A stretch of 64,000 nucleotides of DNA from Bartonella apihabitans (lineage in GTDB: Bacteria > Pseudomonadota > Alphaproteobacteria > Rhizobiales > Rhizobiaceae): contig NZ_CP132387.1 in NCBI RefSeq assembly GCF_030758755.1, forward strand, positions 62,001 to 126,000, read 5' to 3'. The notes below the pieces were generated by a model. That model searched no databases. It was not told the DNA's origin and saw only the letters and a program-made list of their open reading frames with translations. Of this stretch, positions 57,392 through 64,000 are shown piece by piece; within the stretch, counting starts at the first letter, position 1; every line of letters begins with the position of its first letter. Both the position numbers and the translations under genes were made by a program.

Positions 57392-58425
57392 AGGCCTTTA
57401 TAAAATTTGACGACGGCATAAACAAAAAATGGCCCACCAAGAAGAAGGGCTAATATGCCTGCTGCTACTTCATTCGGTGCAATAATTACTCGGCCAATAA
57501 TGTCGGCGCTTAACAGGAGCAGGCCTGCAAGCAATGCGGATGCAGGCAAAAGCCAGCGATAATCATGACCAAATAAAAAGCGGGCTAAATGGGGGGCAAC
57601 AAGTCCGACAAAGCTGATTGGCCCAATGGCTGCCGTAGCACTACCGGACAAAATGATAATTGCCAAAAAAGCCAAAAGCCAAATTTTTTTTAAATTTAAT
57701 CCTAATGATTGTGCAATGTCGTCGCCTAGCATAATAATATTAAATTTTTTTGCGAGAAAACAACATGATAGCAACCCCATGGCAACACAAATCAATAATA
57801 TTATAAGGGCGTCATAACCGCGACCTTCAATACTGCCCGCAGACCAATGGCGAAACTTATCAAGAATAATGGGTGAACTATTGATCAATAATAAGCTACT
57901 TGCCGATGATAGACCGATCGTCATGCCAACACCTGCTAAAATAAGGTGTAAAGGATTGTTAAAGCGCCCCTTATGCTTACTTAAAAATAAAACACAAATA
58001 CCGGCACATCCAGCACCGATAAATCCAAACCAGATATAATTCAGAATCGAGTTTATATGGAAAATCGAGGCGCCTAAAAGCACAGCAAAACTAGCCCCGG
58101 CATTAATGCCGATAATGCCCGGATCTGCAAGCGGATTGCGGGTTAAAGCCTGAATTATCACTCCGGATAATCCAAGCGCACAACCGGCTAAAACTGCGAT
58201 AAAACTACGAGGCAACCGTAATTCCATGATCACCAGATGGTCATTATCATTCATATTTAGAGAGAATATTGCCGTTATGGTTTGCTGCACTGAAATATTT
58301 TTAGAGCCGATAAAAAGTGCAACAAAACAAAATCCGATGGTCAAGATCAATAAGCTGATAAGGCCGATCGCTTTCAAATAATGAAAAGATGTGTTTTTAT
58401 AACCAGTATCGGGAGACGTTGCCAT
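57388..58425 (-). CDS. fepD: Iron-siderophore ABC transporter permease (FepD-like)
   Basis: A 345-residue FecCD-family permease, partner of the next gene. Shows ELRLPRSFIAVLAGCALGLSGVIIQ, TRNPLADPGIIGINAGASFAVLLG and GPISFVGLVAPHLARFLFGHDYRWLLP, all hallmarks. Its ATG shares one base with the stop of the binding-protein gene. Local codon use is AT-rich (many AAT, TTA), unlike the core genes elsewhere in the window. Confidence 0.9.
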   Translation of the reverse strand: MATSPDTGYKNTSFHYLKAIGLISLLILTIGFCFVALFIGSKNISVQQTITAIFSLNMNDNDHLVIMELRLPRSFIAVLAGCALGLSGVIIQALTRNPLADPGIIGINAGASFAVLLGASIFHINSILNYIWFGFIGAGCAGICVLFLSKHKGRFNNPLHLILAGVGMTIGLSSASSLLLINSSPIILDKFRHWSAGSIEGRGYDALIILLICVAMGLLSCCFLAKKFNIIMLGDDIAQSLGLNLKKIWLLAFLAIIILSGSATAAIGPISFVGLVAPHLARFLFGHDYRWLLPASALLAGLLLLSADIIGRVIIAPNEVAAGILALLLGGPFFVYAVVKFYKGL

Positions 58426-59390
58426 TAGTGTTGATAGGTGTTTGAAATTTTATTCACCATTTCGAGACCTGAATAATAGTCAATACGAAATGATGAAATG
58501 CCAAGCGGATAGACATGTTGGTTTTTAACGGGTGTTAGATTTCTCAAAATTGGATCGTCCAAAAATGCAGATGCGTCCTTATCCTCGCCCCGTAATAAAA
58601 AAACTACCTCGCCTCTGACAGCACTTGCCAAATTTTCATGTGAAATAAAATCAAAATCGACACTTGCTGAAGTGCTATTTTTCAATTCATCAGGTAGAGG
58701 CAGCACTTTAAAGCCAAGGCCGGTTAAAATATATGCTTGCGGGCTATTATTTTTGCTAACGGAAAAAGTTGCACCAATGTCATAACCGATAATAGAAGCA
58801 GTCTGGCCATCAGCTTGAATTTTTTTAGCGGCTTCCTGTATTTTTGCATCAAAATCTTCTACCGCTTTTTTGGCATCTTGTTCGTTTCCTGTTGCATATG
58901 CCAATTTTGCGGCAAGATCTTGCCAACTCGAATTACCATAATTGACAAGCATAGTTGGAATGCCTTGTGCTACCAACTCGTCATAATAATCAACGATGCT
59001 GTCACCGCCGATAGTAGAGCCAATAACCAGATCAGGTTGCAGTCCGATAATTGCTTCCAGATTAAAATTCAAGTTACTATATAATACCTCGACGCCTCGC
59101 TCGTCAGCAATCTTTGCCCATTGGGTAAAGAAGCCTTTATTGTCGGTCAAAGCACTTGGCGTTGACGCGGCACTTGCCAATAAGTTTGTATTATTGGCTA
59201 ATAATATTCCGGTTAAACTTGGTGAAGTCGATATAATACGTAAAGGTTTATGTTTTAATTCCAATTGCCCTTTTTCATGCTTGATAATCCGGGGCCAATC
59301 TTGCTCACCGGCATAAGTGCTTATGGATAACAACAAACTTAAAACGAGAGAAAAAACAATGACCAGTACATTTTTATTAGATCTTGTCAT
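58425..59390 (-). CDS. fepB: Periplasmic ferric-catecholate-binding protein (FepB-like)
   Basis: A 321-residue periplasmic binding protein with an N-terminal signal peptide (VLVIVFSLVLSLLLSISTYA). It resembles FepB more than hydroxamate-binding FhuD: GEQDWPRIIKHEKGQLELKHKPLRIISTSPSLTGILLA, GFFTQWAKIADERGVEVLY, PDLVIGSTIGGDSIVDYYDEL and NYGNSSWQDLAAKLAYATG follow the FepB layout. FepB carries ferric enterobactin from the outer-membrane receptor to FepDG. First gene of the binding protein–permease–permease–receptor run. Confidence 0.88.
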   Translation of the reverse strand: MTRSNKNVLVIVFSLVLSLLLSISTYAGEQDWPRIIKHEKGQLELKHKPLRIISTSPSLTGILLANNTNLLASAASTPSALTDNKGFFTQWAKIADERGVEVLYSNLNFNLEAIIGLQPDLVIGSTIGGDSIVDYYDELVAQGIPTMLVNYGNSSWQDLAAKLAYATGNEQDAKKAVEDFDAKIQEAAKKIQADGQTASIIGYDIGATFSVSKNNSPQAYILTGLGFKVLPLPDELKNSTSASVDFDFISHENLASAVRGEVVFLLRGEDKDASAFLDDPILRNLTPVKNQHVYPLGISSFRIDYYSGLEMVNKISNTYQH

Positions 59391-59415
59391 TTAAAAATCC
59401 TTCGGGAAATATCAA

Positions 59416-60258
59416 TCAAATTGGCAAATCGAATTCATCAAATTCTTCAAGTCCATTCCCTTGTGATACGATCTTTGTATAATATTCCAGGCGCGCGGCA
59501 TCAATTTGTGTGCTGCTTGTGCCATATCGCCAATAACCAATTGCGTTGATTTTATCTTTTGGAAGTGCGCAAACGCTCATAAAGTGTTTGCGGATTTTAC
59601 GCGTTTCCTCGCGTTCACATGCCACCCATATTTGATATTTATCCGCCTCACGAAAGCTTTCTGCACTTTTAACGAGATAACCGGTTTTTCCTGCTTCTTC
59701 ATTTTGTTTGCGAATATAAACAAAGTGTTCGACACCTTCTATTTGGGGAAGTTCATCAACCGCAGCGCCGTTACCACATTCTATATATAGTTTTGCTTTT
59801 GCGCCTTTGGGCCATTGTTGTAATATCGAGTAAATTGCCGGTATTGCGGTTTCATCGGCAAAGAAAAGCGTTGGAAAAGTGCAATTTTCATCGGGAACAA
59901 AATGCGGTCTTGGTCCCACCATAAATGTAGAACTGCCAATTTTTGCGTCATTAAGCCAACGCATCGCCAATCCGTCTTTATGTATAACAAAATCAATTTC
60001 AACTGTTTGGGTTGATGGGTCATACCTGCGAACAGTATATACGCGTGAGGTCGGTCGTTTTCCCTCTATCGTTTCAACATCAATGCGTACCGCTACATTA
60101 GGCTTTTGCCACATCTTGGAGTCAGTTGGATTTATCCGGCCTTTCACTCGCACCAAATTTGCAAATGGTTGCCACATATCGACAATTCGCATTTCAACTT
60201 TTTCCATACCGCGCATATGGTCTGCCTGATCAAGTATGGCAAAAGGATCCTTTGACAT
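59416..60258 (-). CDS. Siderophore-interacting protein (FAD-dependent ferric-siderophore reductase)
   Basis: A 280-residue ViuB/SIP-family flavoprotein of the cytoplasm that reduces imported ferric siderophores to release Fe2+. The FAD motif SRVYTVRRYD is followed by DFVIHKDGLAMRWL (the typical FAD/phosphate contact) and a C-terminal NAD(P)H domain with FFADETAIPAIYSIL. No esterase (Fes) is present in the cluster, so release probably depends on reduction. ATG 60258 is preferred; 60276 would add six residues. It is divergent from the FepC-like ATPase gene. Confidence 0.9.
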   Translation of the reverse strand: MSKDPFAILDQADHMRGMEKVEMRIVDMWQPFANLVRVKGRINPTDSKMWQKPNVAVRIDVETIEGKRPTSRVYTVRRYDPSTQTVEIDFVIHKDGLAMRWLNDAKIGSSTFMVGPRPHFVPDENCTFPTLFFADETAIPAIYSILQQWPKGAKAKLYIECGNGAAVDELPQIEGVEHFVYIRKQNEEAGKTGYLVKSAESFREADKYQIWVACEREETRKIRKHFMSVCALPKDKINAIGYWRYGTSSTQIDAARLEYYTKIVSQGNGLEEFDEFDLPI

Positions 60259-60289
60259 GACTACTTTCCTTTTCAATGTCGAAAATTAT

Positions 60290-60306
60290 ATGACCAAAAT
60301 TGTCAT
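60290..60306. promoter_or_regulatory. Palindromic operator in the divergent iron promoter
   Basis: ATGACCAAAATTGTCAT: arms ATGAC/GTCAT separated by seven bases, containing TGA-N9-TCA. It lies between the divergent SIP and FepC-like genes (32 bases before the former, 76 before the latter), the position of a shared iron-responsive repressor site. Confidence 0.55.
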
Positions 60307-60381
60307 ATTTTAATGTTTTTTATTGCAGAATGTATTTCGCAATGCAATATAAAATAAAATTATTTTTGCTTTGGATTTATT

Positions 60382-61161
60382 ATGAATTATTCGCGATTAT
60401 CCGCAAAAAATCTAAGTGTTAGATATTCTGATCATTTTATATTGAATGATTTATCGGTCGTTATTCCGGATGGTAGTTTTTCCGCAATTATTGGTCCGAA
60501 TGGCTGTGGTAAATCAACCCTGCTTCGCACTCTTTGCCGTTTATTATCTCCGGAAATAGGAAACGTTTTTCTTGATCAAAAACCCATTTCAACTTACCCG
60601 ACGTCCGAGGTTGCAAAAATAATAGCCTTTTTGCCCCAACGTACTTTGCCACCCGAAGGAATAAGTGTTGGGGAATTGGTCGCGCGTGGTCGTTTTCCTC
60701 ATCAAAGTTTTTTTAAGCAATGGTCAAGAACTGACGAGATGGCTGTTTTGCAAGCTTTAACAGACGTTAAAATGCTGGATTTTGCCGAAAAACCCATAAG
60801 TCAACTTTCAGGCGGACAGTGCCAACGTGTTTGGGTGGCAATGGCATTGGCACAAGAAACGCCAATCATGTTATTAGACGAGCCAACAACATTTCTTGAT
60901 ATTGCCCATCAAATTGATCTCATGGAACTTTTATGCGAACTCAATAAAAAAGGGCGTACTATTGTTGCTGTTCTTCACGATCTCAATCATGCCAGTCGCT
61001 ATGCTAACAACATTATCGCAATGAAAAACGGCAAAATAGTTGCGAGCGGAAAACCCTCCGATACCCTAACTGTCGAGCTTATCAAAACGATTTTTGACCT
61101 TAATTCGATTATTATAAAAGACCCCGTTTCAGACAATCCATTTGTTATTCCAAGTAATTAA
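60382..61161 (+). CDS. fepC: Iron-siderophore ABC transporter ATPase (FepC-like)
   Basis: A 259-residue ATPase energising the FepDG permeases. Walker A GPNGCGKSTLL, signature LSGGQCQRVWVAMALA, Walker B LLLDEPTTFLDIAHQ and the FecE/FepC-typical AVLHDLNHASRYANNIIAMKNG. Transcribed away from the rest of the cluster from a shared 120-base regulatory region. No terminator is obvious downstream. Confidence 0.92.
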   Translation: MNYSRLSAKNLSVRYSDHFILNDLSVVIPDGSFSAIIGPNGCGKSTLLRTLCRLLSPEIGNVFLDQKPISTYPTSEVAKIIAFLPQRTLPPEGISVGELVARGRFPHQSFFKQWSRTDEMAVLQALTDVKMLDFAEKPISQLSGGQCQRVWVAMALAQETPIMLLDEPTTFLDIAHQIDLMELLCELNKKGRTIVAVLHDLNHASRYANNIIAMKNGKIVASGKPSDTLTVELIKTIFDLNSIIIKDPVSDNPFVIPSN

Positions 61162-61542
61162 AAAATATCGATTAATGAGAGAAATAACTTCGAAAATTAA
61201 GATCATGACTTTGGCTCTTGTCGCAGAATTCAAAATTGCAAAATTGAAATGCGATGCATTTACGCCTTGGACACCCAATTTCTAGGCGTTGTTAACCGGT
61301 CATCAATTCCAGATATATCGTATAGCAATTGACTTGTTCCCGTATAGTCCATGCACCTTTTTTAAGTGTGATACTGCTTCATAGCCTTTTGTTTTCGGGG
61401 CTGCCGTGAGTGATTGAAAGCTACCACTTCGAGCCATTGGCCAATCAAGTCGTGAACAGTCGCTTTTGATTCCTTGTTGGGGTATTTGGGGAGCGCAACG
61501 GGTGGGGTTATTTGACAGAAAATGATTTTCGATTAACGACCG
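61162..61542. other. Intergenic region with possible degraded coding sequence
   Basis: About 380 bases. Reading leftward, short frames such as HDLIGQWLEVVAFNHSR are broken by stops and shifts, suggesting gene remains, but I cannot name a family. No direct repeat of the tRNA-Thr 3' end is present here. Confidence 0.35.
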
Positions 61543-61800
61543 TCAAGCACGCCGTCCTCTTTTCGCAATAACACTCCCAACTTTTGAAACCAGAGAGCCG
61601 TCAACATGTGCAAGCGTATCGGTTACAAAGTCTGCTGATATTCCAATATATCGCCCGATTGCTTCAGCCGTCCATATGATTACAGATTGCCTCTTATCGT
61701 TTTGATGCAATATTAGATCATCAAATCTTTGAGGCATTAATGGTTTGGGCATTGCCAATAACGCAAATAAGCCAAAGAATGAAAGTTTACGGTGCTCCAA
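61543..61800 (-). CDS. Small protein with HTH-like segment, possible mobile-element remnant
   Basis: An 85-residue frame whose second half (IIWTAEAIGRYIGISADFV, then DTLAHVDGSLVSKVGSVIAKRGRR) resembles the helix-turn-helix of small phage or excisionase-type DNA-binding proteins (WTAEAIGRYIG… SKVGS). The first 30 residues look like read-through of non-coding DNA (LFALLAMPKPLMPQ). No good ribosome site. It lies at the far edge of the iron cluster beside broken frames, consistent with a decayed mobile segment. Family assignment is uncertain. Confidence 0.4.
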   Translation of the reverse strand: MEHRKLSFFGLFALLAMPKPLMPQRFDDLILHQNDKRQSVIIWTAEAIGRYIGISADFVTDTLAHVDGSLVSKVGSVIAKRGRRA

Positions 61801-61981
61801 AATGCATGTTCATATGTAATCCAGAAGATCGATAAATTCGTTGTCTTTTATTCTGGCTGCAGTGCAAGACTTCATTACAGGCCTTAAAGTTTCGACCAAG
61901 ATATCCAATCTCTCATCTTTGCTTTATCGCAACGCGTGGGGTTTAAGGATGTCAATCGGGTTGAATAGGCAATAGATATGG

Positions 61982-63181
61982 TCAGTCATTTACAGGATGT
62001 CCAAGGAGCGGCAGATATCCCCATAACCAGAGGAAGAAAGCCAAAGACCAGAAAATAGCGGCCCATGCATAATGGTAACTGCCGATAGCGAAGAGATCGG
62101 TTATTTCCGGTAGAACGCGCATGGCGGCAGCGAGTATAATAAATGCGATAGCCGCTTTTGATTGCCAGGGGATCGGTATCAATTTTCGTCCTGAATGACG
62201 TAAACCGGCAATCGTAAAAACACCCATCACGCCAAGTCCCAATGTTGCAATGGTCAATATATGTAAGCCCGCATAAATCGGTATGCTTTCGTTAAATCCC
62301 GAAAGACCGATGAGAAAAAAACCGATTGCCGCACTGACATTGGCAAGCGCTAGGCATAAGACTTCCGCTTTTAACGCAGCCTTGCCGATGAACCATTCGG
62401 CAGTTCTGTCCATAAAACCGGCACTCGCAGCAAAAGCGAGATAATATTGCATTTGTGAAGACGGCAGAAAAAGCATAGAGAGAGCATATAAGACTGTCAA
62501 AAATGCAGATAGATTGCGTCTGCCCGGATGCGGGCGATACGGGCTTGTTTCACCTGAAGGATCCAATGAAAGATTGGTAACCACAGTATTGATGCGCGAG
62601 ATTGCCAAGGAAAACAGAACAACAAAAACAGCGATAATCGTCCACAATATGCGGGACGATAATTCTGTTTCTTCGCGCCACCATGAGATTTTCAAAACAA
62701 TTTCAAGTGCAAAGAGAACAATAAGCCATAGCAAAAATGACAAACTTTTCCATTTTCTTTTCGAAAGAATTGGCAAACCGATATATAAGATCATAAGTGC
62801 CAGAAAGGCGAAATCGAACACACTGCCGACGACCATCAGGTAATCCGAACCCAAAAAACCGACAATGCGACCGGGAAGCCATAATAAAAGCAGAAAGAAA
62901 AGTCTCATGCCATTTAACGGCTTTGTTTCTGTCCATTCGGCAACGGCGGAACATAAAAATCCGGCAAGGGCAGCAGAATAGAAGCCGAAAATCATCTCGT
63001 GGGCATGCCATTGCTGAGGGAAAATATAACGTGTACCGGGATAGTCGAGTTGATAGGCAATCACCCAGATAAACGGCATGACTACAGCATAACCGGCCGA
63101 TACCGGAAAGAATAGAAATACGCCTTCGGTAAAAAAGGGATTATGAGCAATGACTGCTTTTGTCTTTTTGATAACCCCCAT
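61982..63181 (-). CDS. nnrS: NnrS family membrane protein
   Basis: A 399-residue protein with about twelve membrane helices, matching the NnrS family: FFPVSAGYAVVMPFIWVIAY at the start, QQWHAHEMIFGFYSAALAGFLCSAVAEWT (conserved histidines that bind heme and copper in NnrS of Rhodobacter), and GLHILTIATLGLGVMGVFT. NnrS protects against nitric oxide and is usually NO-regulated. It lies four bases downstream of the ABC ATPase gene, on the same strand, so the two may be cotranscribed. Confidence 0.92.
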   Translation of the reverse strand: MGVIKKTKAVIAHNPFFTEGVFLFFPVSAGYAVVMPFIWVIAYQLDYPGTRYIFPQQWHAHEMIFGFYSAALAGFLCSAVAEWTETKPLNGMRLFFLLLLWLPGRIVGFLGSDYLMVVGSVFDFAFLALMILYIGLPILSKRKWKSLSFLLWLIVLFALEIVLKISWWREETELSSRILWTIIAVFVVLFSLAISRINTVVTNLSLDPSGETSPYRPHPGRRNLSAFLTVLYALSMLFLPSSQMQYYLAFAASAGFMDRTAEWFIGKAALKAEVLCLALANVSAAIGFFLIGLSGFNESIPIYAGLHILTIATLGLGVMGVFTIAGLRHSGRKLIPIPWQSKAAIAFIILAAAMRVLPEITDLFAIGSYHYAWAAIFWSLAFFLWLWGYLPLLGHPVND

Positions 63182-63185
63182 TGTG

Positions 63186-63917
63186 TTAGTCCCTGTCTCT
63201 ATAAAGAAGGTCGTAAAAATCCCGATCTTTGGCGAATTGTTCGCTCATATCGAATATTTCCCGTTCGCTTCGCTTTCCTGGTTCACCTTCGACATGTCTT
63301 TCAGCGACAATTGTTGCAGGATCGCCACCAACCAGTAACAGACGGTGCGCAATGCGCAGCGCTTCGTGAAGATCGTGGGTAACAAACAATGATGAAAACC
63401 CCTGACCTTTTGCCTCTTCAATAACAATGTCCTGAAGGTTACGCCTGAGGCCGATATCGACAGCCGAAAACGGCTCGTCGAAAAATATGATATCGGGATT
63501 AACGGCAAGTGCACGCGCGACAGCGGCTCGCTGGCGCATGCCACCCGATAATGCCGCGGGATATTTTTCAAGATCGGTTATTTTCAAACCGACCTTTTTT
63601 GCGCAATCGGAAATGAAATCTTTTGTTTTGGATGGCCGATGTGAATTCATCAAACCATAAGCAATATTTTCATAAGTTGTTTTCCAAGGGAGCAATCTCG
63701 GTTCCTGAAAAACAATTGCCTGTTGGCGATAAGTTTTTCTGATTTCGCCTTTGTTAGGCGTCAACAAGCCTGCGGCAATCTGTAATATTGTGGTTTTTCC
63801 TGCACCGGACGCACCAAGAATGACCAGCGTTTCGTGGTCATTGACGTGGATATTGACGTTTTCAAGAATGCGTCTTCCGAGATAAGAAAACGCGATATCC
63901 TGCATTTCAATTCTCAT
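63186..63917 (-). CDS. NitT/TauT-family ABC transporter ATP-binding protein
   Basis: A 243-residue ATPase of the nitrate/sulfonate/taurine importer class (SsuB/TauB/NrtD-like). Walker A GASGAGKTTIL, signature LSGGMRQRAAVARALA, Walker B IFFDEPFSAVDIGLRR and switch His in FVTHDLHEAL. The substrate cannot be read from the ATPase. It starts inside the stop of an upstream gene (ATGA), and nnrS follows. Confidence 0.9.
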   Translation of the reverse strand: MRIEMQDIAFSYLGRRILENVNIHVNDHETLVILGASGAGKTTILQIAAGLLTPNKGEIRKTYRQQAIVFQEPRLLPWKTTYENIAYGLMNSHRPSKTKDFISDCAKKVGLKITDLEKYPAALSGGMRQRAAVARALAVNPDIIFFDEPFSAVDIGLRRNLQDIVIEEAKGQGFSSLFVTHDLHEALRIAHRLLLVGGDPATIVAERHVEGEPGKRSEREIFDMSEQFAKDRDFYDLLYRDRD

Positions 63918-64000
63918 TTTTTAACGCCCCACGGCTCGGATGCATGTCGCCAGCTTTCAAAAAATTCCCGTATCGGATGAATTATACCGAATTCGGTTAT
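63914..64000 (-). CDS. C-terminus of an upstream ABC transporter component, partial
   Basis: The leftward frame entering from the window edge encodes 28 residues (ITEFGIIHPIREFFESWRH, ending PWGVKK) and a TGA at 63914–63916 that overlaps the ATG of the ATPase gene. It is probably the permease or the binding protein of the same importer; too little is present to decide. Confidence 0.5.
   Translation of the reverse strand: MTEFGIIHPIREFFESWRHASEPWGVKK

Noticed and set aside
53848..61981. Direct repeat of the tRNA-Thr 3' end as an island attachment site
   Set aside because: No copy of GGTTCGATTCCGGCATGC was found at the far end of the iron cluster, so an integrase-type insertion is not supported.
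1..64000. CRISPR arrays, insertion sequences, rRNA genes
   Set aside because: No regularly spaced repeats, transposase frames with terminal inverted repeats, or rRNA segments were seen on either strand.

Overview
The window looks like a moderately AT-rich alphaproteobacterium of the order Hyphomicrobiales (Rhizobiales), in the Brucella/Bartonella neighbourhood. The evidence is the gene order tldD/pmbA–cysQ–DUF4170–DUF374–waaA–lpxK–DUF2093–mutL, a SAM-II riboswitch in front of metZ, and paired Omp25/Omp31-type outer-membrane proteins. A complete nitrate-respiration cluster in such a low-GC background fits a bee-gut Bartonella of the B. apis type better than a classical blood-borne Bartonella. 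That species-level placement is inference; no composition statistics or searches were run.

Layout. 1–1.6 kb: end of a phosphate-transport operon (pstB, phoU). 2.4–6.4 kb: a lipoprotein cell-wall hydrolase and a membrane PQQ dehydrogenase, separated from tRNA-Gly(CCC) by a very AT-rich stretch. 6.9–9.5 kb: dcd and riboswitch-controlled metZ. 9.6–17.9 kb: mutL, DUF2093, and the lipid A/Kdo block (lpxK, waaA, DUF374 acyltransferase) with cysQ and pmbA. 18.3–25.1 kb: two M16 peptidases, rsmD, rluB-type pseudouridine synthase, tadA, aldo/keto reductase. 25.8–34 kb: lipoprotein, ileS, two Omp25/31 paralogs, an RNase D-like exonuclease, an M20 peptidase. 34–38 kb: mutM, an M29 aminopeptidase, a D-2-hydroxyacid dehydrogenase. 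38.2–50.6 kb: moaA, a parvulin chaperone, narIJHG, two NarK transporters, an FNR-type box, and a divergent Crp/Fnr regulator. 50.7–53.9 kb: small membrane protein, msrA, slyX, truncated hemoglobin, a conserved membrane protein, tRNA-Thr(CGT). 54.2–61.2 kb: a ferric-catecholate uptake cluster (TonB receptor, FepG/D/B-like transporter, siderophore-interacting reductase, divergent FepC-like ATPase). 61.5–64 kb: a small HTH remnant, NnrS, and a NitT/TauT-type ABC ATPase running off the edge.

How the parts fit. The nar genes form one long leftward transcript that includes the two transporters, the enzyme, its assembly factors (NarJ, a PPIase) and a molybdopterin gene. An FNR-like box sits in front, and a Crp/Fnr protein without an N-terminal cysteine cluster is encoded divergently. 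Truncated hemoglobin, MsrA and NnrS nearby suit a life with nitrogen oxides and little oxygen. The iron cluster has uptake and reduction genes but no siderophore synthesis genes in view, so it probably scavenges siderophores made by others.

The most striking global feature is the number of reading frames that are continuous in homology but broken by a one-base shift: dcd, mutL, the catalytic M16 peptidase, the rluB tail, ileS, the first Omp paralog, the M20 peptidase and msrA. Several breaks lie in short homopolymers, and one is in ileS, normally essential. Uncorrected sequencing or assembly indels are therefore the first explanation. A real mutator lineage (mutL itself is broken) is the more interesting alternative. 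Other points to check are two orphan strong terminators that may mark small RNAs, a long insertion in the SAM-II riboswitch, and matched TGA-N9-TCA dyads at the iron locus.
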